A DNA stretch of 64,000 bases from Streptomyces pyxinae (GCF_024756275.1 NZ_JANUGQ010000012.1:124001-188000), one strand, 5' to 3'; counted from the stretch's first letter, positions 34,756 to 43,731 are shown. The notes: generated by a model not told the origin, from the sequence alone. Numbers and translations are program-made.

Positions 34756-35778
34756 TCAGTACTGCTCGGTCTCCACGAAGCCCGCGTCCGCGTCGTCCTC
34801 GGCCCCGAAGGCGTCGGCGGCGGCGGTCGGGTCGAATCCGGGCGGGCTGTCCTTGAGGGCCAGGCCCATGCCGGCCAGCTTCGCCTTGACCTCGTCGATC
34901 GACTTCGCACCGAAGTTGCGGATGTCGAGCAGGTCGGCCTCGGAGCGGGCGACGAGCTCACCCACGGAGTGGATGCCCTCGCGCTTGAGGCAGTTGTAGG
35001 AGCGGACCGTGAGCTCCAGCTCCTCGATCGGCAGCGCCAGGTCGGCGGCGAGCGCGGCGTCCGTCGGGGACGGACCCATGTCGATGCCCTCGGCGTCGAT
35101 GTTGAGCTCGCGGGCCAGGCCGAACAGCTCGACCAGGGTCTTGCCGGCCGACGCCATGGCGTCACGCGGGCGCATGGCCTGCTTGGTCTCGACGTCGACG
35201 ATCAGCTTGTCGAAGTCGGTGCGCTGCTCGACTCGGGTCGCCTCGACCTTGTAGGTGACCTTGAGGACCGGCGAGTAGATGGAGTCGACCGGGATGCGGC
35301 CGATCTCCTGGCCCGCCTGCTTGTTCTGCACGGCGGAGACGTAGCCGCGACCGCGCTCGACGGTCAGCTCCATCTCCAGCTTGCCCTTGCCGTTGAGGGT
35401 GGCGAGGACCAGGTCGGGGTTGTGCACCTCGACACCGGCCGGCGGGGCGATGTCCGCGGCGGTGACCAGGCCGGGGCCCTGCTTGCGCAGGTACATCACG
35501 ACCGGCTCGTCGTGCTCCGAGGAGACGACCAGCTGCTTGATGTTGAGGATGAGGTCGGTGACGTCCTCCTTGACGCCCGGCACGGTGGTGAACTCGTGCA
35601 GGACACCGTCGATGCGGATGGACGTGACCGCCGCACCCGGGATCGAGGAGAGGAGCGTACGGCGGAGCGAGTTGCCGAGGGTGTAGCCGAAGCCCGGCTC
35701 CAGCGGCTCGATGACGAACCGCGAGCGGTATTCGTCGACAACCTCTTCGGTCAGCGAGGGACGCTGAGCGATCAGCAT
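34756..35778 (-). CDS. rpoA: RNA polymerase alpha subunit
   Basis: 340 residues: N-terminal assembly domain (GFGYTLGNSLRRTLLSSIPG near 29-48) and C-terminal domain (LNCLKREGIHSVGELV-like NCLKREGIHSVGELVARSEADLL) that contacts activators and UP elements, then an acidic tail. ATG at 35778 with GAAGGAA upstream. Alpha is the platform for RNA polymerase assembly. Confidence 0.98.
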   Translation of the reverse strand: MLIAQRPSLTEEVVDEYRSRFVIEPLEPGFGYTLGNSLRRTLLSSIPGAAVTSIRIDGVLHEFTTVPGVKEDVTDLILNIKQLVVSSEHDEPVVMYLRKQGPGLVTAADIAPPAGVEVHNPDLVLATLNGKGKLEMELTVERGRGYVSAVQNKQAGQEIGRIPVDSIYSPVLKVTYKVEATRVEQRTDFDKLIVDVETKQAMRPRDAMASAGKTLVELFGLARELNIDAEGIDMGPSPTDAALAADLALPIEELELTVRSYNCLKREGIHSVGELVARSEADLLDIRNFGAKSIDEVKAKLAGMGLALKDSPPGFDPTAAADAFGAEDDADAGFVETEQY

Positions 35779-35844
35779 GGTGTGTTCCTTCAGTCGTGGA
35801 CGCCCGCTATTTGACGTCCGTCAGTACTGCGTACTGCAAGGGTA

Positions 35845-35878
35845 CGGGCGGCACGGCCCCGAAGAGCCGTACCGCCCG
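35845..35878 (-). terminator. Hairpin between rpsK and rpoA
   Basis: CGGGCGGCACGGC (35845-35857) pairs with GCCGTACCGCCCG (35866-35878) with one mismatch and an 8-base loop. Adjacent is CAGTAC-TGC-GTACTG at 35822-35836. Possibly an attenuator. Confidence 0.45.
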
Positions 35879-35937
35879 GAACCCGAGAAGCAACCCGGCG
35901 GCCCGCGCCCGTGGCGCCCGGCCGCACGACCGCCGCG

Positions 35938-36342
35938 TCAGACGCGGCGGCGCTTCGGCGGGCGGCAGCCGTTGTGCGGGGTGGGGGTGACGTCCTGGAT
36001 CGAGCCCACCTCGAGGCCGGTGGCCTGGAGGGAACGGATCGCGGTCTCACGGCCGGAGCCGGGACCCTTGACGAAGACGTCGACCTTGCGCATGCCGTGC
36101 TCCTGCGCGCGGCGGGCGGCCGACTCGGCGGCCATCTGCGCGGCGAAGGGGGTGGACTTGCGCGAGCCCTTGAAGCCGACGTGGCCGGCGGAGGCCCAGG
36201 AGATCACGTTGCCGGTCGGGTCCGTGATGGACACGATCGTGTTGTTGAACGTGCTCTTGATGTGCGCGTGACCGTGAGCGACGTTCTTCTTTTCCTTGCG
36301 GCGCACCTTCTTGGCAGCGCCCTGACGTCCCTTGGGGGGCAT
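35938..36342 (-). CDS. rpsK: 30S ribosomal protein S11
   Basis: 134 residues ending in the universal DVTPTPHNGCRPPKRRRV. Part of the platform that contacts the mRNA-tRNA in the E site. ATG at 36342 with a GGAG Shine-Dalgarno; 66 bp downstream of rpsM. Confidence 0.98.
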   Translation of the reverse strand: MPPKGRQGAAKKVRRKEKKNVAHGHAHIKSTFNNTIVSITDPTGNVISWASAGHVGFKGSRKSTPFAAQMAAESAARRAQEHGMRKVDVFVKGPGSGRETAIRSLQATGLEVGSIQDVTPTPHNGCRPPKRRRV

Positions 36343-36408
36343 GTCTTAACTCCTACGGGAGGTGGTCGGTCCTACAGCGAAGACCGCTGATGAGCGTCCT
36401 GCTGCGGA

Positions 36409-36789
36409 CTACTTCTTGCCCGGCTTCTTCTTGCCGGCGATGGCGCGACGCGGGCCCTTGCGGGTACGGGCGTTCGTGCTGGTGCGCTGGCCGTGGACCG
36501 GCAGACCGCGACGGTGGCGGAGACCCTGGTAGCAGCCGATCTCGACCTTGCGGCGGATGTCGGCCTGGATCTCGCGGCGGAGGTCACCCTCGGTCTTGAG
36601 GTTGGCGTCCACGTACTCGCGGATCTTGACCAGGTCCTCTTCGGCCAGGTCACGAACGCGGGTGCTCGGGTTCACACCGGTCGCGGCGAGAGTCGCCTGC
36701 GCCTGGGTGCGGCCGATGCCGAAGACGTAGGTGAGTGCGACCTCCACACGCTTGTCGCGCGGGATGTCGACACCGGAAACGCGTGCCAT
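36409..36789 (-). CDS. rpsM: 30S ribosomal protein S13
   Basis: 126 residues: ARVSGVDIPRDKRVEVALTYVFGIGRT at the start and the basic tail GQRTSTNARTRKGPRRAIAGKKKPGKK. A head protein contacting tRNA and S19. Shine-Dalgarno AGGAG. A 275-bp gap containing no gene other than rpmJ precedes it. Confidence 0.98.
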   Translation of the reverse strand: MARVSGVDIPRDKRVEVALTYVFGIGRTQAQATLAATGVNPSTRVRDLAEEDLVKIREYVDANLKTEGDLRREIQADIRRKVEIGCYQGLRHRRGLPVHGQRTSTNARTRKGPRRAIAGKKKPGKK

Positions 36790-37019
36790 TCAATGGCTCC
36801 TGTGTGTTCGGGGGTCTGCCACAGCGCCGCTCCCGACCGCCGACCCTCGGATCCGTGCGCGTACACGAGGTACGTGCGCGGAAGGGGTGGTACGTCCGGG
36901 TCCCCGGCCCCCGCCGGAGGTGCCGTCAGCCGTGGGGCGCACGGCTTGGACGGGCGCTGCGTATGTTTCGGGTATTACTTGCGTCGCGCGAAGAACTGCG
37001 AGGTGCAGGTCGGCGTGCG

Positions 37020-37133
37020 TCAGCCCTGGCGCTGCTTGTGGCGCAGGTTGTCGCAGATGACCATGACCCGGCCGTGACGGCGGATCACCTTGCACTTGTC
37101 GCAGATCTTCTTGACGCTCGGCTTGACCTTCAT
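37020..37133 (-). CDS. rpmJ: 50S ribosomal protein L36
   Basis: 37 residues, MKVKPSVKKICDKCKVIRRH and on to DNLRHKQRQG, with the zinc ligands C-x2-C, C and H. This is the zinc-binding form. It lies 60 bp downstream of infA, the standard infA-rpmJ-rpsM-rpsK-rpoA order. Confidence 0.97.
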   Translation of the reverse strand: MKVKPSVKKICDKCKVIRRHGRVMVICDNLRHKQRQG

Positions 37134-37193
37134 GGGATGTGAGGTTCTCCGGGTCAGTGCCACCACCCCGCCGGAGCGGGATGCGGGCAAGAT

Positions 37194-37415
37194 CTACTTG
37201 TATCGGTAGACGATCCGGCCGCGCGTCAGGTCGTACGGAGACAGCTCCACGACGACCCGGTCGTCCGGAAGAATACGGATGTAGTGCATCCGCATCTTTC
37301 CGCTGATGTGCGCGAGGACCTTGTGACCGTTCTGGAGCTCCACCTTGAACATGGCGTTCGGCAGGGACTCGATCACGGTGCCCTCAATCTCAATGGCACC
37401 TTGCTTCTTGGCCAC
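37194..37415 (-). CDS. infA: Translation initiation factor IF-1
   Basis: 73 residues, single S1/OB fold (AKKQGAIEIEGTVIESLPNAMF, ending RGRIVYRYK). Binds the ribosomal A site during initiation. GTG at 37415 with GAAGGGCG upstream; longer in-frame starts are ignored. It probably begins a unit infA-rpmJ-rpsM-rpsK-rpoA-rplQ-truA, since map is separated by 296 bp. Confidence 0.98.
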   Translation of the reverse strand: MAKKQGAIEIEGTVIESLPNAMFKVELQNGHKVLAHISGKMRMHYIRILPDDRVVVELSPYDLTRGRIVYRYK

Positions 37416-37560
37416 GCTTCGCCCTTCGAATCGGCTACCTTGATCGACTTCCGTCGCCGCATGAGGACACACGGATACACGAGAGCCGACGCATCAGTCT
37501 ACGTCAGGGCCTGTGAAAAGACGAATCCAGGGAGTCTGCCCACCCGGCAAGATCCTTATC

Positions 37561-37604
37561 CCACCGGGCCATCCCGGCCACCGGGCCATCCCGGGCCATC
37601 CCGG
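37561..37604. repeat. 17-bp tandem repeat between map and infA
   Basis: CCACCGGGCCATCCCGG at 37561-37577 and again at 37578-37594, followed by a 10-base partial copy. The 296-bp map-infA gap otherwise holds the infA promoter near 37440-37530. Confidence 0.8.
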
Positions 37605-37711
37605 CCGCCCGGCCACCGATCAGCCTCGGCCGGCCAGCGGCACCCCGGCCACCGGCCCGGCCCACCCCGGTCCCGGGCCCCCGGCGGTCCCGTCCCGGCC
37701 CCGCCGCGGGC

Positions 37712-38548
37712 TCAGCCCAGCGGGTCCGGGGCGGCGGTGACGCCCAGCTCGGCCAGCTTCGCCCGGCCGCCGTCCGGGGCGGTGAGCACCAGCGGGCCCT
37801 GCTCGGTCAGCGCGACCGAGTGCTCCCAGTGCGAGGACCAGGTGCCGTCGGTGGTGATCACGGTCCAGTCGTCGGAGAGCACCTCGGTGCGGGGCGTGCC
37901 CAGCGACACCATGGGCTCGATCGCCAGGCAGAAGCCGGGCACCAGCTTCGGGCCCTTGCCGCGCTTGCGGGAGACGTAGTTCAGCAGGTGCGGGTCCATG
38001 TGCATCTCGGTGCCGATGCCGTGGCCGCCGTAGTCCTCGATGATCCCGTACTTGCCGGTGGCCGGGCGGGGCTGGCGGCGGATGTACGACTCGACGGCCC
38101 GGGAGATGTCCACCAGCCGGTTGCCGTTCCGCATCGCGGCGATGCCGGCCCACATGGACTCCTCGGTCACCCGGGAGAGTTCCAGCAGCTCCGGGGCGTG
38201 GCCGGAGCCGACGAAGGCGGTGTACGCGGCGTCACCGTGCCAGCCGTCCACGATGGCCCCGCAGTCGATGGAGATGATGTCGCCGTCCTTGAGCACCACG
38301 TCCTCGCTGGGGATGCCGTGGACCACGACCTCGTTCACCGAGGTGCAGATGGTGGCGGGGAAGCCGCCGTACCCGAGGAAGTTCGACTTGGCGCCGTGGT
38401 CCGCGATCACCTTGCGGGCGACCTCGTCCAGGTCCTTGGTGGTGGCGCCGGGCACCGCCGCCTCGCGGGTGGCCGCGTGGATGGCGGCGACGACCAGCCC
38501 CGCCTCGCGCATCTTCGCGATCTGCTCGGGAGTCTTGATCTGCACCAT
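37712..38548 (-). CDS. map: Type I methionine aminopeptidase
   Basis: 278 residues with the five metal ligands visible: D and D in SIDCGAIVDGWHGD, H in GGHGIGTEMH, E in AIEPM and E in SVALTE. It removes the initiator Met from nascent proteins. ATG at 38548 with a GAAAGGCG Shine-Dalgarno 12 nt ahead. Unlike the tightly packed adk-map arrangement in many bacteria it is 338 bp from adk, behind a terminator. Confidence 0.96.
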   Translation of the reverse strand: MVQIKTPEQIAKMREAGLVVAAIHAATREAAVPGATTKDLDEVARKVIADHGAKSNFLGYGGFPATICTSVNEVVVHGIPSEDVVLKDGDIISIDCGAIVDGWHGDAAYTAFVGSGHAPELLELSRVTEESMWAGIAAMRNGNRLVDISRAVESYIRRQPRPATGKYGIIEDYGGHGIGTEMHMDPHLLNYVSRKRGKGPKLVPGFCLAIEPMVSLGTPRTEVLSDDWTVITTDGTWSSHWEHSVALTEQGPLVLTAPDGGRAKLAELGVTAAPDPLG

Positions 38549-38886
38549 GTCGGCGGACGCCTTTCGGAAACGAGGGAGGAAGCGGTCGGGAGGAAGCCGG
38601 GGCACGGGCGCCGGCGGGCTCCGGAGCCGGTGCCGGACCGGAGCGAGCCCGGGGACGGACGAGCCGGTACCGGACGGACCCGGCGCGGGCCCGGTGTCCC
38701 GGGGGCTCCCATCCACGATACGGCCCGGGTCCCGGCACGGCGCCGGCCGCGGCTCCCCGGGGGGTGCCGCGGCCGGTGTGCGCGCCGTAACGGTTCCGCC
38801 GGCCGTACGGAGCGGAGCCGTACGACCGGCGGAACGACGAACTATTGATGAACCAACCAAACCGATCCGGCCCGGCCGGGCGGCGG
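38549..38886. other. Gene-free gap between adk and map
   Basis: 338 bases with the adk-side terminator at 38793-38835 and, to its left, about 240 bases of G+C-rich DNA that must hold the map promoter. No clear -35/-10 pair was found. Confidence 0.55.
38793..38835 (-). terminator. Terminator after secY-adk
   Basis: 18-base arms GTTCCGCCGGCCGTACGG (38793-38810) and CCGTACGACCGGCGGAAC (38818-38835) with one mismatch and a 7-base loop, 51 nt past the adk stop. Confidence 0.88.
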
Positions 38887-39549
38887 TCAGGCCGCTTCCG
38901 GGCGACGGCGCAGCGCCTCCATGGCGCGCTCCGTCACCTCGTCCACCTTGCCGAGGGCCGAGATGGTCACGACCAGGCCCTGGGACTTGTAGTAGTCGAT
39001 GATCGGCTCGGTCTGGGTGTGGTAGACCTCGAGCCGCTTGCGGACGGTCTCCTCGGAGTCGTCGTCACGCTGGTACAGCTCGCCGCCGCACAGGTCGCAG
39101 ACGCCCTCGGCCCGGGGCGAGGCGTACGACACATGGAAGACGTGCGCGCTGTTGTTCCGGCAGATGCGGCGGCCGGCGATCCGCTTGACGACCTCGTCCT
39201 CCTCGACCTCCAGGTCGAGGACCGCGTCGAGCCGCATGGCCTCGGCGGTCAGCATGGCGTCGAGCGCCTCGGCTTGGGCGACATTGCGGGGGAAGCCGTC
39301 CAGCAGGAAGCCGCCCTCGGCGTCCGGCTGCTCCATGCGGTCCTTGGCCATGCCGATGGTGACCTCGTCGGGCACCAGGTTGCCCGCGTCCATGAACGCC
39401 TTGGCCTGCTTGCCCAGCTCCGTGCCCTGGCTGATGTTGGCCCGGAACAGGTCGCCCGTGGAGATGTGCGGGATGTCCAGGTTCTTGGCAAGGAACGCGG
39501 CCTGCGTACCCTTCCCGGCCCCGGGCGGTCCGACGAGGACGATTCGCAT
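38887..39549 (-). CDS. adk: Adenylate kinase
   Basis: 220 residues: P-loop GPPGAGKGT (7-15), DGFPRN, and a long LID region with C and CDLCGG cysteines near 130-155 that resembles the zinc-LID form with one ligand replaced. It interconverts AMP, ADP and ATP. The ATG overlaps the secY stop by one base (TGATG), so it is translationally coupled to secY. Confidence 0.97.
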   Translation of the reverse strand: MRIVLVGPPGAGKGTQAAFLAKNLDIPHISTGDLFRANISQGTELGKQAKAFMDAGNLVPDEVTIGMAKDRMEQPDAEGGFLLDGFPRNVAQAEALDAMLTAEAMRLDAVLDLEVEEDEVVKRIAGRRICRNNSAHVFHVSYASPRAEGVCDLCGGELYQRDDDSEETVRKRLEVYHTQTEPIIDYYKSQGLVVTISALGKVDEVTERAMEALRRRPEAA

Positions 39550-40865
39550 CAGCGGAGGAACCCTTCGTAGTTGCGCTGCTGGAGCTGGCTCTCGATCTGC
39601 TTCACGGTCTCCAGACCGACACCCACGATGATGAGGATGCTGGTGCCGCCGAACGGGAAGTTCTGGTTGGCACCGCCGAAGCCGGCCAACGCCATTGTCG
39701 GCACGAGAGCGATCAGGCCCAGGTACAGCGAGCCCGGCCAGGTGATCCGGTTGAGCACATAGCTCAAGTACTCGGCCGTGGGACGACCGGCCCGGATGCC
39801 CGGGATGAAGCCACCATACTTCTTCATGTTGTCCGCGACTTCCTCGGGGTTGAACGAGATGGCCACGTAGAAGAAGGCGAAGAACACGATCAGCAGGAAG
39901 TAGGCGACCGTGTGCAGCGGCTTGCCGTCCGAGAGGTGCTGCTGGACCCAGCCGGACCAGCTGGTGTCGTTGCCGGCGAACTGCACGACCAGTAGCGGGA
40001 TGTAGAGCAGCGACGAGGCGAAGATGACGGGGATCACACCCGCCTGGTTCACCTTGAGCGGGATGTAGGTGGAGGTACCGCCGTAGGACCTGCGGCCGAT
40101 CATCCGCTTCGCGTACTGCACCGGGATGCGGCGCTGGGCCTGCTCGACGAAGACCACCAGGGCCACCATCACGAAGCCGATCAGGATGACCGTGCCGAAC
40201 TCGATCCAGCCCTGGGCGAGCTTGCCGCTCTGCTTGATGGCCCACAGGGCGCCCGGGAAGCCGGCGGCGATCGAGACGAACATCAGGATGGACATGCCGT
40301 TGCCGATGCCGCGGTCGGTGATCAGCTCACCCAGCCACATCACGACGGCGGTGCCGGCGGTCATGGTGATGACCATCGTGGCGGTGGTGAAGATGGAGCT
40401 GTTCGGGACGACCTGGCTCGCCACCGAGCAGCCGCTGAACAGACCGCCTGCGCGGGCGGCGGCGACGACACCGGTGCCCTGGAGGATGGCGAGGGCGACC
40501 GTGAGGTACCGGGTGTACTGCGTGATCTTCGTGGTGCCGGCCTGCCCCTCCTTCTTCAGGGCCTCCAGCCGGGGGATGACCACGGTCAGCAGCTGCAGGA
40601 TGATGCTCGCCGTGATGTACGGCATGATCCCGAGCGCGAAGATCGTGATCTGCAGCAGCGCACCGCCGCTGAACATGTTCACGAGCCCGAACAGGCTGTT
40701 GTTGTTGCGCTGTGCCTCGTCCACACACTGCTGCACTGCCGGATAGCTGACACCGGGGACCGGGATGTGGGCCCCGAGCCGGTACAGAACGATGATGCCC
40801 AGCGTGAAGAGCAGCTTCTTGCGCAGGTCGGGCGTCTTGAACGCCCGGGCGAACGCGGTGAGCAC
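39549..40865 (-). CDS. secY: Preprotein translocase subunit SecY
   Basis: 438 residues with ten predicted membrane helices, the plug region after TM1 and the conserved cytosolic loop ending GTSILIIVGVGLETVKQIESQ. The core of the Sec channel. GTG at 40865 with a perfect AGGAGG Shine-Dalgarno. It is separated from rplO by a terminator and has its own probable promoter, so secY-adk forms a separate unit. Confidence 0.98.
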   Translation of the reverse strand: MLTAFARAFKTPDLRKKLLFTLGIIVLYRLGAHIPVPGVSYPAVQQCVDEAQRNNNSLFGLVNMFSGGALLQITIFALGIMPYITASIILQLLTVVIPRLEALKKEGQAGTTKITQYTRYLTVALAILQGTGVVAAARAGGLFSGCSVASQVVPNSSIFTTATMVITMTAGTAVVMWLGELITDRGIGNGMSILMFVSIAAGFPGALWAIKQSGKLAQGWIEFGTVILIGFVMVALVVFVEQAQRRIPVQYAKRMIGRRSYGGTSTYIPLKVNQAGVIPVIFASSLLYIPLLVVQFAGNDTSWSGWVQQHLSDGKPLHTVAYFLLIVFFAFFYVAISFNPEEVADNMKKYGGFIPGIRAGRPTAEYLSYVLNRITWPGSLYLGLIALVPTMALAGFGGANQNFPFGGTSILIIVGVGLETVKQIESQLQQRNYEGFLR

Positions 40866-41000
40866 GGTGCCTCCTGCGACCCCCGCGCTATGCGTCAGAG
40901 GTGACGGTCTTGAGGATCGACGAATTTAGCAACATTCGGACAGGCTCCCGCGCCGGCCGCCGGTGGGCGGACAGCGCGGGAAATTACCACAGTGGACGCC

Positions 41001-41030
41001 ACCTTACCGGCGAGTGCGGTCCCCTAGGAA
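41001..41030 (-). promoter_or_regulatory. Putative secY-adk promoter
   Basis: Minus strand TTCCTA (41030-41025), 18 bases, TAAGGT (41006-41001). It lies immediately after the rplO terminator and about 135 bp before secY. The -35 is weak; other A+T-rich hexamers (TAATTT, TAAATT) occur nearer the gene. Confidence 0.4.
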
Positions 41031-41036
41031 CGACCA

Positions 41037-41071
41037 ACCGGGGATGCCCCTTTTGTAGAGGCATCCCCGGT
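41037..41071 (-). terminator. Terminator between rplO and secY
   Basis: Perfect 12-bp stem ACCGGGGATGCC (41037-41048) and GGCATCCCCGGT (41060-41071), loop 11 bases containing TTTT, 26 nt past the rplO stop. It marks the end of the spc cluster transcript. Confidence 0.9.
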
Positions 41072-41096
41072 CGGATGTTCAAGCCATCGAGTCGTC

Positions 41097-41552
41097 TCAG
41101 ACGAGCTCGGTGACGGTGCCGCCGGCGGCGGCGATCTTCTCCTTGGCGGAGCCGGAGACGGCGTCCACCGACACCTGCAGCGCCACGGAGATCTCGCCCT
41201 GGCCCAGGACCTTGACGAGGCTGTTCTTGCGCACCGCGCCCTTGGCGACCAGGTCGGCCACCGTGACCTCGCCACCCTGCGGGTAGAGCGCGGCCAGCTT
41301 GTCCAGGTTCACGACCTGGAACTCGGTGCGGAACGGGTTCTTGAAGCCCTTGAGCTTCGGGAGGCGCATGTGGAGGGGCATCTGCCCACCCTCGAAGCGC
41401 TCCGGAACCTGGTAACGGGCCTTGGTGCCCTTGGTGCCACGGCCCGCGGTCTTACCCTTGGACGCCTCACCACGACCCACCCGGGTCTTGGCGGTCTTGG
41501 CGCCCGGGGCAGGACGGAGGTTGTGGGCCTTCAGCGGGTTGTTCTCCGCCAT
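41097..41552 (-). CDS. rplO: 50S ribosomal protein L15
   Basis: 151 residues, LKAHNLRPAPGAKTAKTRVGRG start with the glycine/lysine-rich GKTAGRGTKGTKAR stretch and the C-terminal GEISVALQVSVDAVSGSAKEKI. Last gene of the spc cluster; its start is 1 nt from the rpmD stop. Confidence 0.98.
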   Translation of the reverse strand: MAENNPLKAHNLRPAPGAKTAKTRVGRGEASKGKTAGRGTKGTKARYQVPERFEGGQMPLHMRLPKLKGFKNPFRTEFQVVNLDKLAALYPQGGEVTVADLVAKGAVRKNSLVKVLGQGEISVALQVSVDAVSGSAKEKIAAAGGTVTELV

Positions 41553-41553
41553 G

Positions 41554-41736
41554 TCAGTCGACCTCCTCGACCGTCACGAGGTGCCGCACGGTGTGAACCA
41601 TGCCGCGGAACTCGGGGCGGTCCTCCTTGACAACCACGTCGTTGACCCGCTTGAGGCCGAGCGAACGCAGGGTGTCGCGGTGGTTCTGCTTGCTGCCGAT
41701 GTACGACTTCGTCTGCGTGATCTTGAGGCGAGCCAT
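41554..41736 (-). CDS. rpmD: 50S ribosomal protein L30
   Basis: 60 residues, MARLKITQTKSYIGSKQNHR to HLVTVEEVD. The ATG overlaps the rpsE stop by one base (TAATG). Confidence 0.97.
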   Translation of the reverse strand: MARLKITQTKSYIGSKQNHRDTLRSLGLKRVNDVVVKEDRPEFRGMVHTVRHLVTVEEVD

Positions 41737-42341
41737 TACGCACCCGCTCCCGCACGCGCACGCAGCAGAGCCGCGGGGGCGACGTCCTCCAGCGGCAGAC
41801 CGCGGCGGGCCGCGATCTCCTCGGGACGCTGCAGGCCCTTCAGGGCCGCCACGGTCGCGTGCACGATGTTGATCGCGTTGTCCGAGCCGAGCGACTTCGA
41901 CAGGATGTCGTGCACGCCCGCGCACTCCAGGACGGCGCGCACCGGGCCACCGGCGATCACACCGGTACCGGGGGACGCCGGCTTGAGCAGGACGACGCCC
42001 GCGGCCTTCTCGCCCTGGATCGGGTGCGGGATGGTGCCCTGGATACGGGGGACCTTGAAGAAGTGCTTCTTGGCCTCCTCAACACCCTTGGCGATGGCGG
42101 CCGGCACCTCCTTGGCCTTGCCGTAACCGACACCCACGGTGCCGTCACCGTCGCCCACCACGACCAGCGCGGTGAAGCTGAAGCGACGACCACCCTTCAC
42201 AACCTTGGCGACACGGTTGATCGCGACAACGCGCTCAACGTAAGCGGTCTTCTCGGCGGCAGCTGCGCCGCCGTCACGGCCCTTCCGGTCCCGCCGCTCG
42301 CCGCCACCGGCACCGCTTCCGCGGCGCTGGGGTCCAGCCAT
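41736..42341 (-). CDS. rpsE: 30S ribosomal protein S5
   Basis: 201 residues: basic N-terminal extension, the S5 double-stranded RNA-binding domain (ERVVAINRVAKVVKGGRRF) and C-terminal domain (LLKPASPGTGVIAGGPVRAVLE). Involved in decoding fidelity. Confidence 0.98.
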   Translation of the reverse strand: MAGPQRRGSGAGGGERRDRKGRDGGAAAAEKTAYVERVVAINRVAKVVKGGRRFSFTALVVVGDGDGTVGVGYGKAKEVPAAIAKGVEEAKKHFFKVPRIQGTIPHPIQGEKAAGVVLLKPASPGTGVIAGGPVRAVLECAGVHDILSKSLGSDNAINIVHATVAALKGLQRPEEIAARRGLPLEDVAPAALLRARAGAGA

Positions 42342-42384
42342 TGGAATTACCTCTCTTCGTTATCCGCTGAGCTACGGAACCGGC

Positions 42385-42768
42385 TCAGAACTTCAGGCCG
42401 GCTTCGCGGGCGGCGTCCGCCAGGGCGGCGATGCGCCCGGCGTACCGGTTGCCGCCACGGTCGAACACGACAGACTCGACACCGGCGGCCTTGGCACGCT
42501 CGGCCACGAGCTGGCCGACCTGCTTCGCCTTCGCCGACTTGTCGCCCTCGCCGCCGCGGATGGACGAGTCCAGGGTGGACGCCGAGGCGACCGTGTGGCC
42601 CTTGAGGTCGTCGATCACCTGAGCGGTGATGCCGCGGTTGGACCGGGTGACGACCAGACGCGGACGCTCCGCCGTACCCGAGATCCGCTTGCGGATCCGG
42701 ATGTGGCGACGCTTCAGCGCGGCGCCCTTGTACGCCTTGCCCTTGGCGATCTTCACGCCGTATGCCAT
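42385..42768 (-). CDS. rplR: 50S ribosomal protein L18
   Basis: 127 residues, KRRHIRIRKRISGTAERPRL and the C-terminal RGGNRYAGRIAALADAAREAGL. Binds 5S rRNA. 43 bp upstream of rpsE and 3 bp from rplF. Confidence 0.97.
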   Translation of the reverse strand: MAYGVKIAKGKAYKGAALKRRHIRIRKRISGTAERPRLVVTRSNRGITAQVIDDLKGHTVASASTLDSSIRGGEGDKSAKAKQVGQLVAERAKAAGVESVVFDRGGNRYAGRIAALADAAREAGLKF

Positions 42769-42771
42769 GGC

Positions 42772-43311
42772 TTACTTACCAGCCTTTCCGACCTTGCGGC
42801 GGATGACCTCGCCCGCGTACTTCACGCCCTTGGCCTTGTACGGGTCGGGCTTGCGCAGCTTGCGGATGTTCGCGGCGACCTCGCCGACCTGCTGCTTGTC
42901 GATGCCCTCGACCGAGAACTTGGTGGGGGACTCGACCTTGAAGGAGATGCCCTCGGGCGCCTTCACCAGGATCGGGTGGCTGTAGCCGAGCTGGAACTCC
43001 AGGTCGGAGCCCTTCGCGGCGACACGGTAACCGACACCGCTGATCTCGAGCGCCTTGGTGTATCCCGCGGTCACGCCGGTGATCATGTTGGCCACCAGCG
43101 TGCGGGACAGGCCGTGCAGGGCCTTGTTCTGACGCTCGTCGTTCGGACGGCTCACGTTGAGCACGCCGTCCTCACCCTTGACGATCTCGATCGGCGCGGC
43201 GACGGTGTGGGTGAGGGTGCCCTTGGGGCCCTTCACCTGGACCGTGCGGCCATCGATGGTGACGTCCACACCGGCGGGAACCGAAATGGGGAGCTTGCCG
43301 ATACGCGACAT
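42772..43311 (-). CDS. rplF: 50S ribosomal protein L6
   Basis: 179 residues, two L6 repeats (MSRIGKLPISVPAGVDVTID and the KPDPYKAKGVKYAGEVIRRK signature). Near the factor-binding site of the large subunit. Confidence 0.98.
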   Translation of the reverse strand: MSRIGKLPISVPAGVDVTIDGRTVQVKGPKGTLTHTVAAPIEIVKGEDGVLNVSRPNDERQNKALHGLSRTLVANMITGVTAGYTKALEISGVGYRVAAKGSDLEFQLGYSHPILVKAPEGISFKVESPTKFSVEGIDKQQVGEVAANIRKLRKPDPYKAKGVKYAGEVIRRKVGKAGK

Positions 43312-43332
43312 TGGCTTTTCCTCCGTTCCCGA

Positions 43333-43731
43333 CTACCAGACGTAGGCGAGGACTTCCCCACCCACGCCCTTCTTCTGCGCCTGCTGGCCGGTCAGGAGAC
43401 CGTGGGACGTGGAGATGATCGCCACGCCCAGGCCGCCGAGGACCTTCGGCAGGTTGGTGGACTTCGCGTAGACCCGGAGACCGGGCTTCGAGATCCGCTT
43501 GATGCCCGCGATGGAGCGCTCACGGTTCGGACCGAACTTCAGGTCGAGCACGAGGTTCTTGCCGACCTCGGCGTCCTCGACCTTCCAGCCGGTGATGAAG
43601 CCCTCCTGCTGGAGGATCTCCGCGATGTGAGACTTGATCTTGCTGTGCGGCATGATCACGGAGTCGTGATACGCCGAGTTCGCGTTCCGCAGACGCGTGA
43701 GCATGTCCGCGATGGGATCAGTCATGGTCAT
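43333..43731 (-). CDS. rpsH: 30S ribosomal protein S8
   Basis: 132 residues, TMTDPIADMLTRLRNAN to STSHGLLTGQQAQKKGVGGEVLAYVW. The ATG at 43731 has GAAGGCC 8 nt ahead; a second in-frame ATG follows two codons later. In E. coli S8 represses the spc operon. A 209-bp gap separates it from rpsZ. Confidence 0.97.
   Translation of the reverse strand: MTMTDPIADMLTRLRNANSAYHDSVIMPHSKIKSHIAEILQQEGFITGWKVEDAEVGKNLVLDLKFGPNRERSIAGIKRISKPGLRVYAKSTNLPKVLGGLGVAIISTSHGLLTGQQAQKKGVGGEVLAYVW

Noticed and set aside
36790..37019. Possible extra small gene between rpsM and rpmJ
   Set aside because: The frames here are short, lack Shine-Dalgarno sites and do not resemble a ribosomal or other known small protein.
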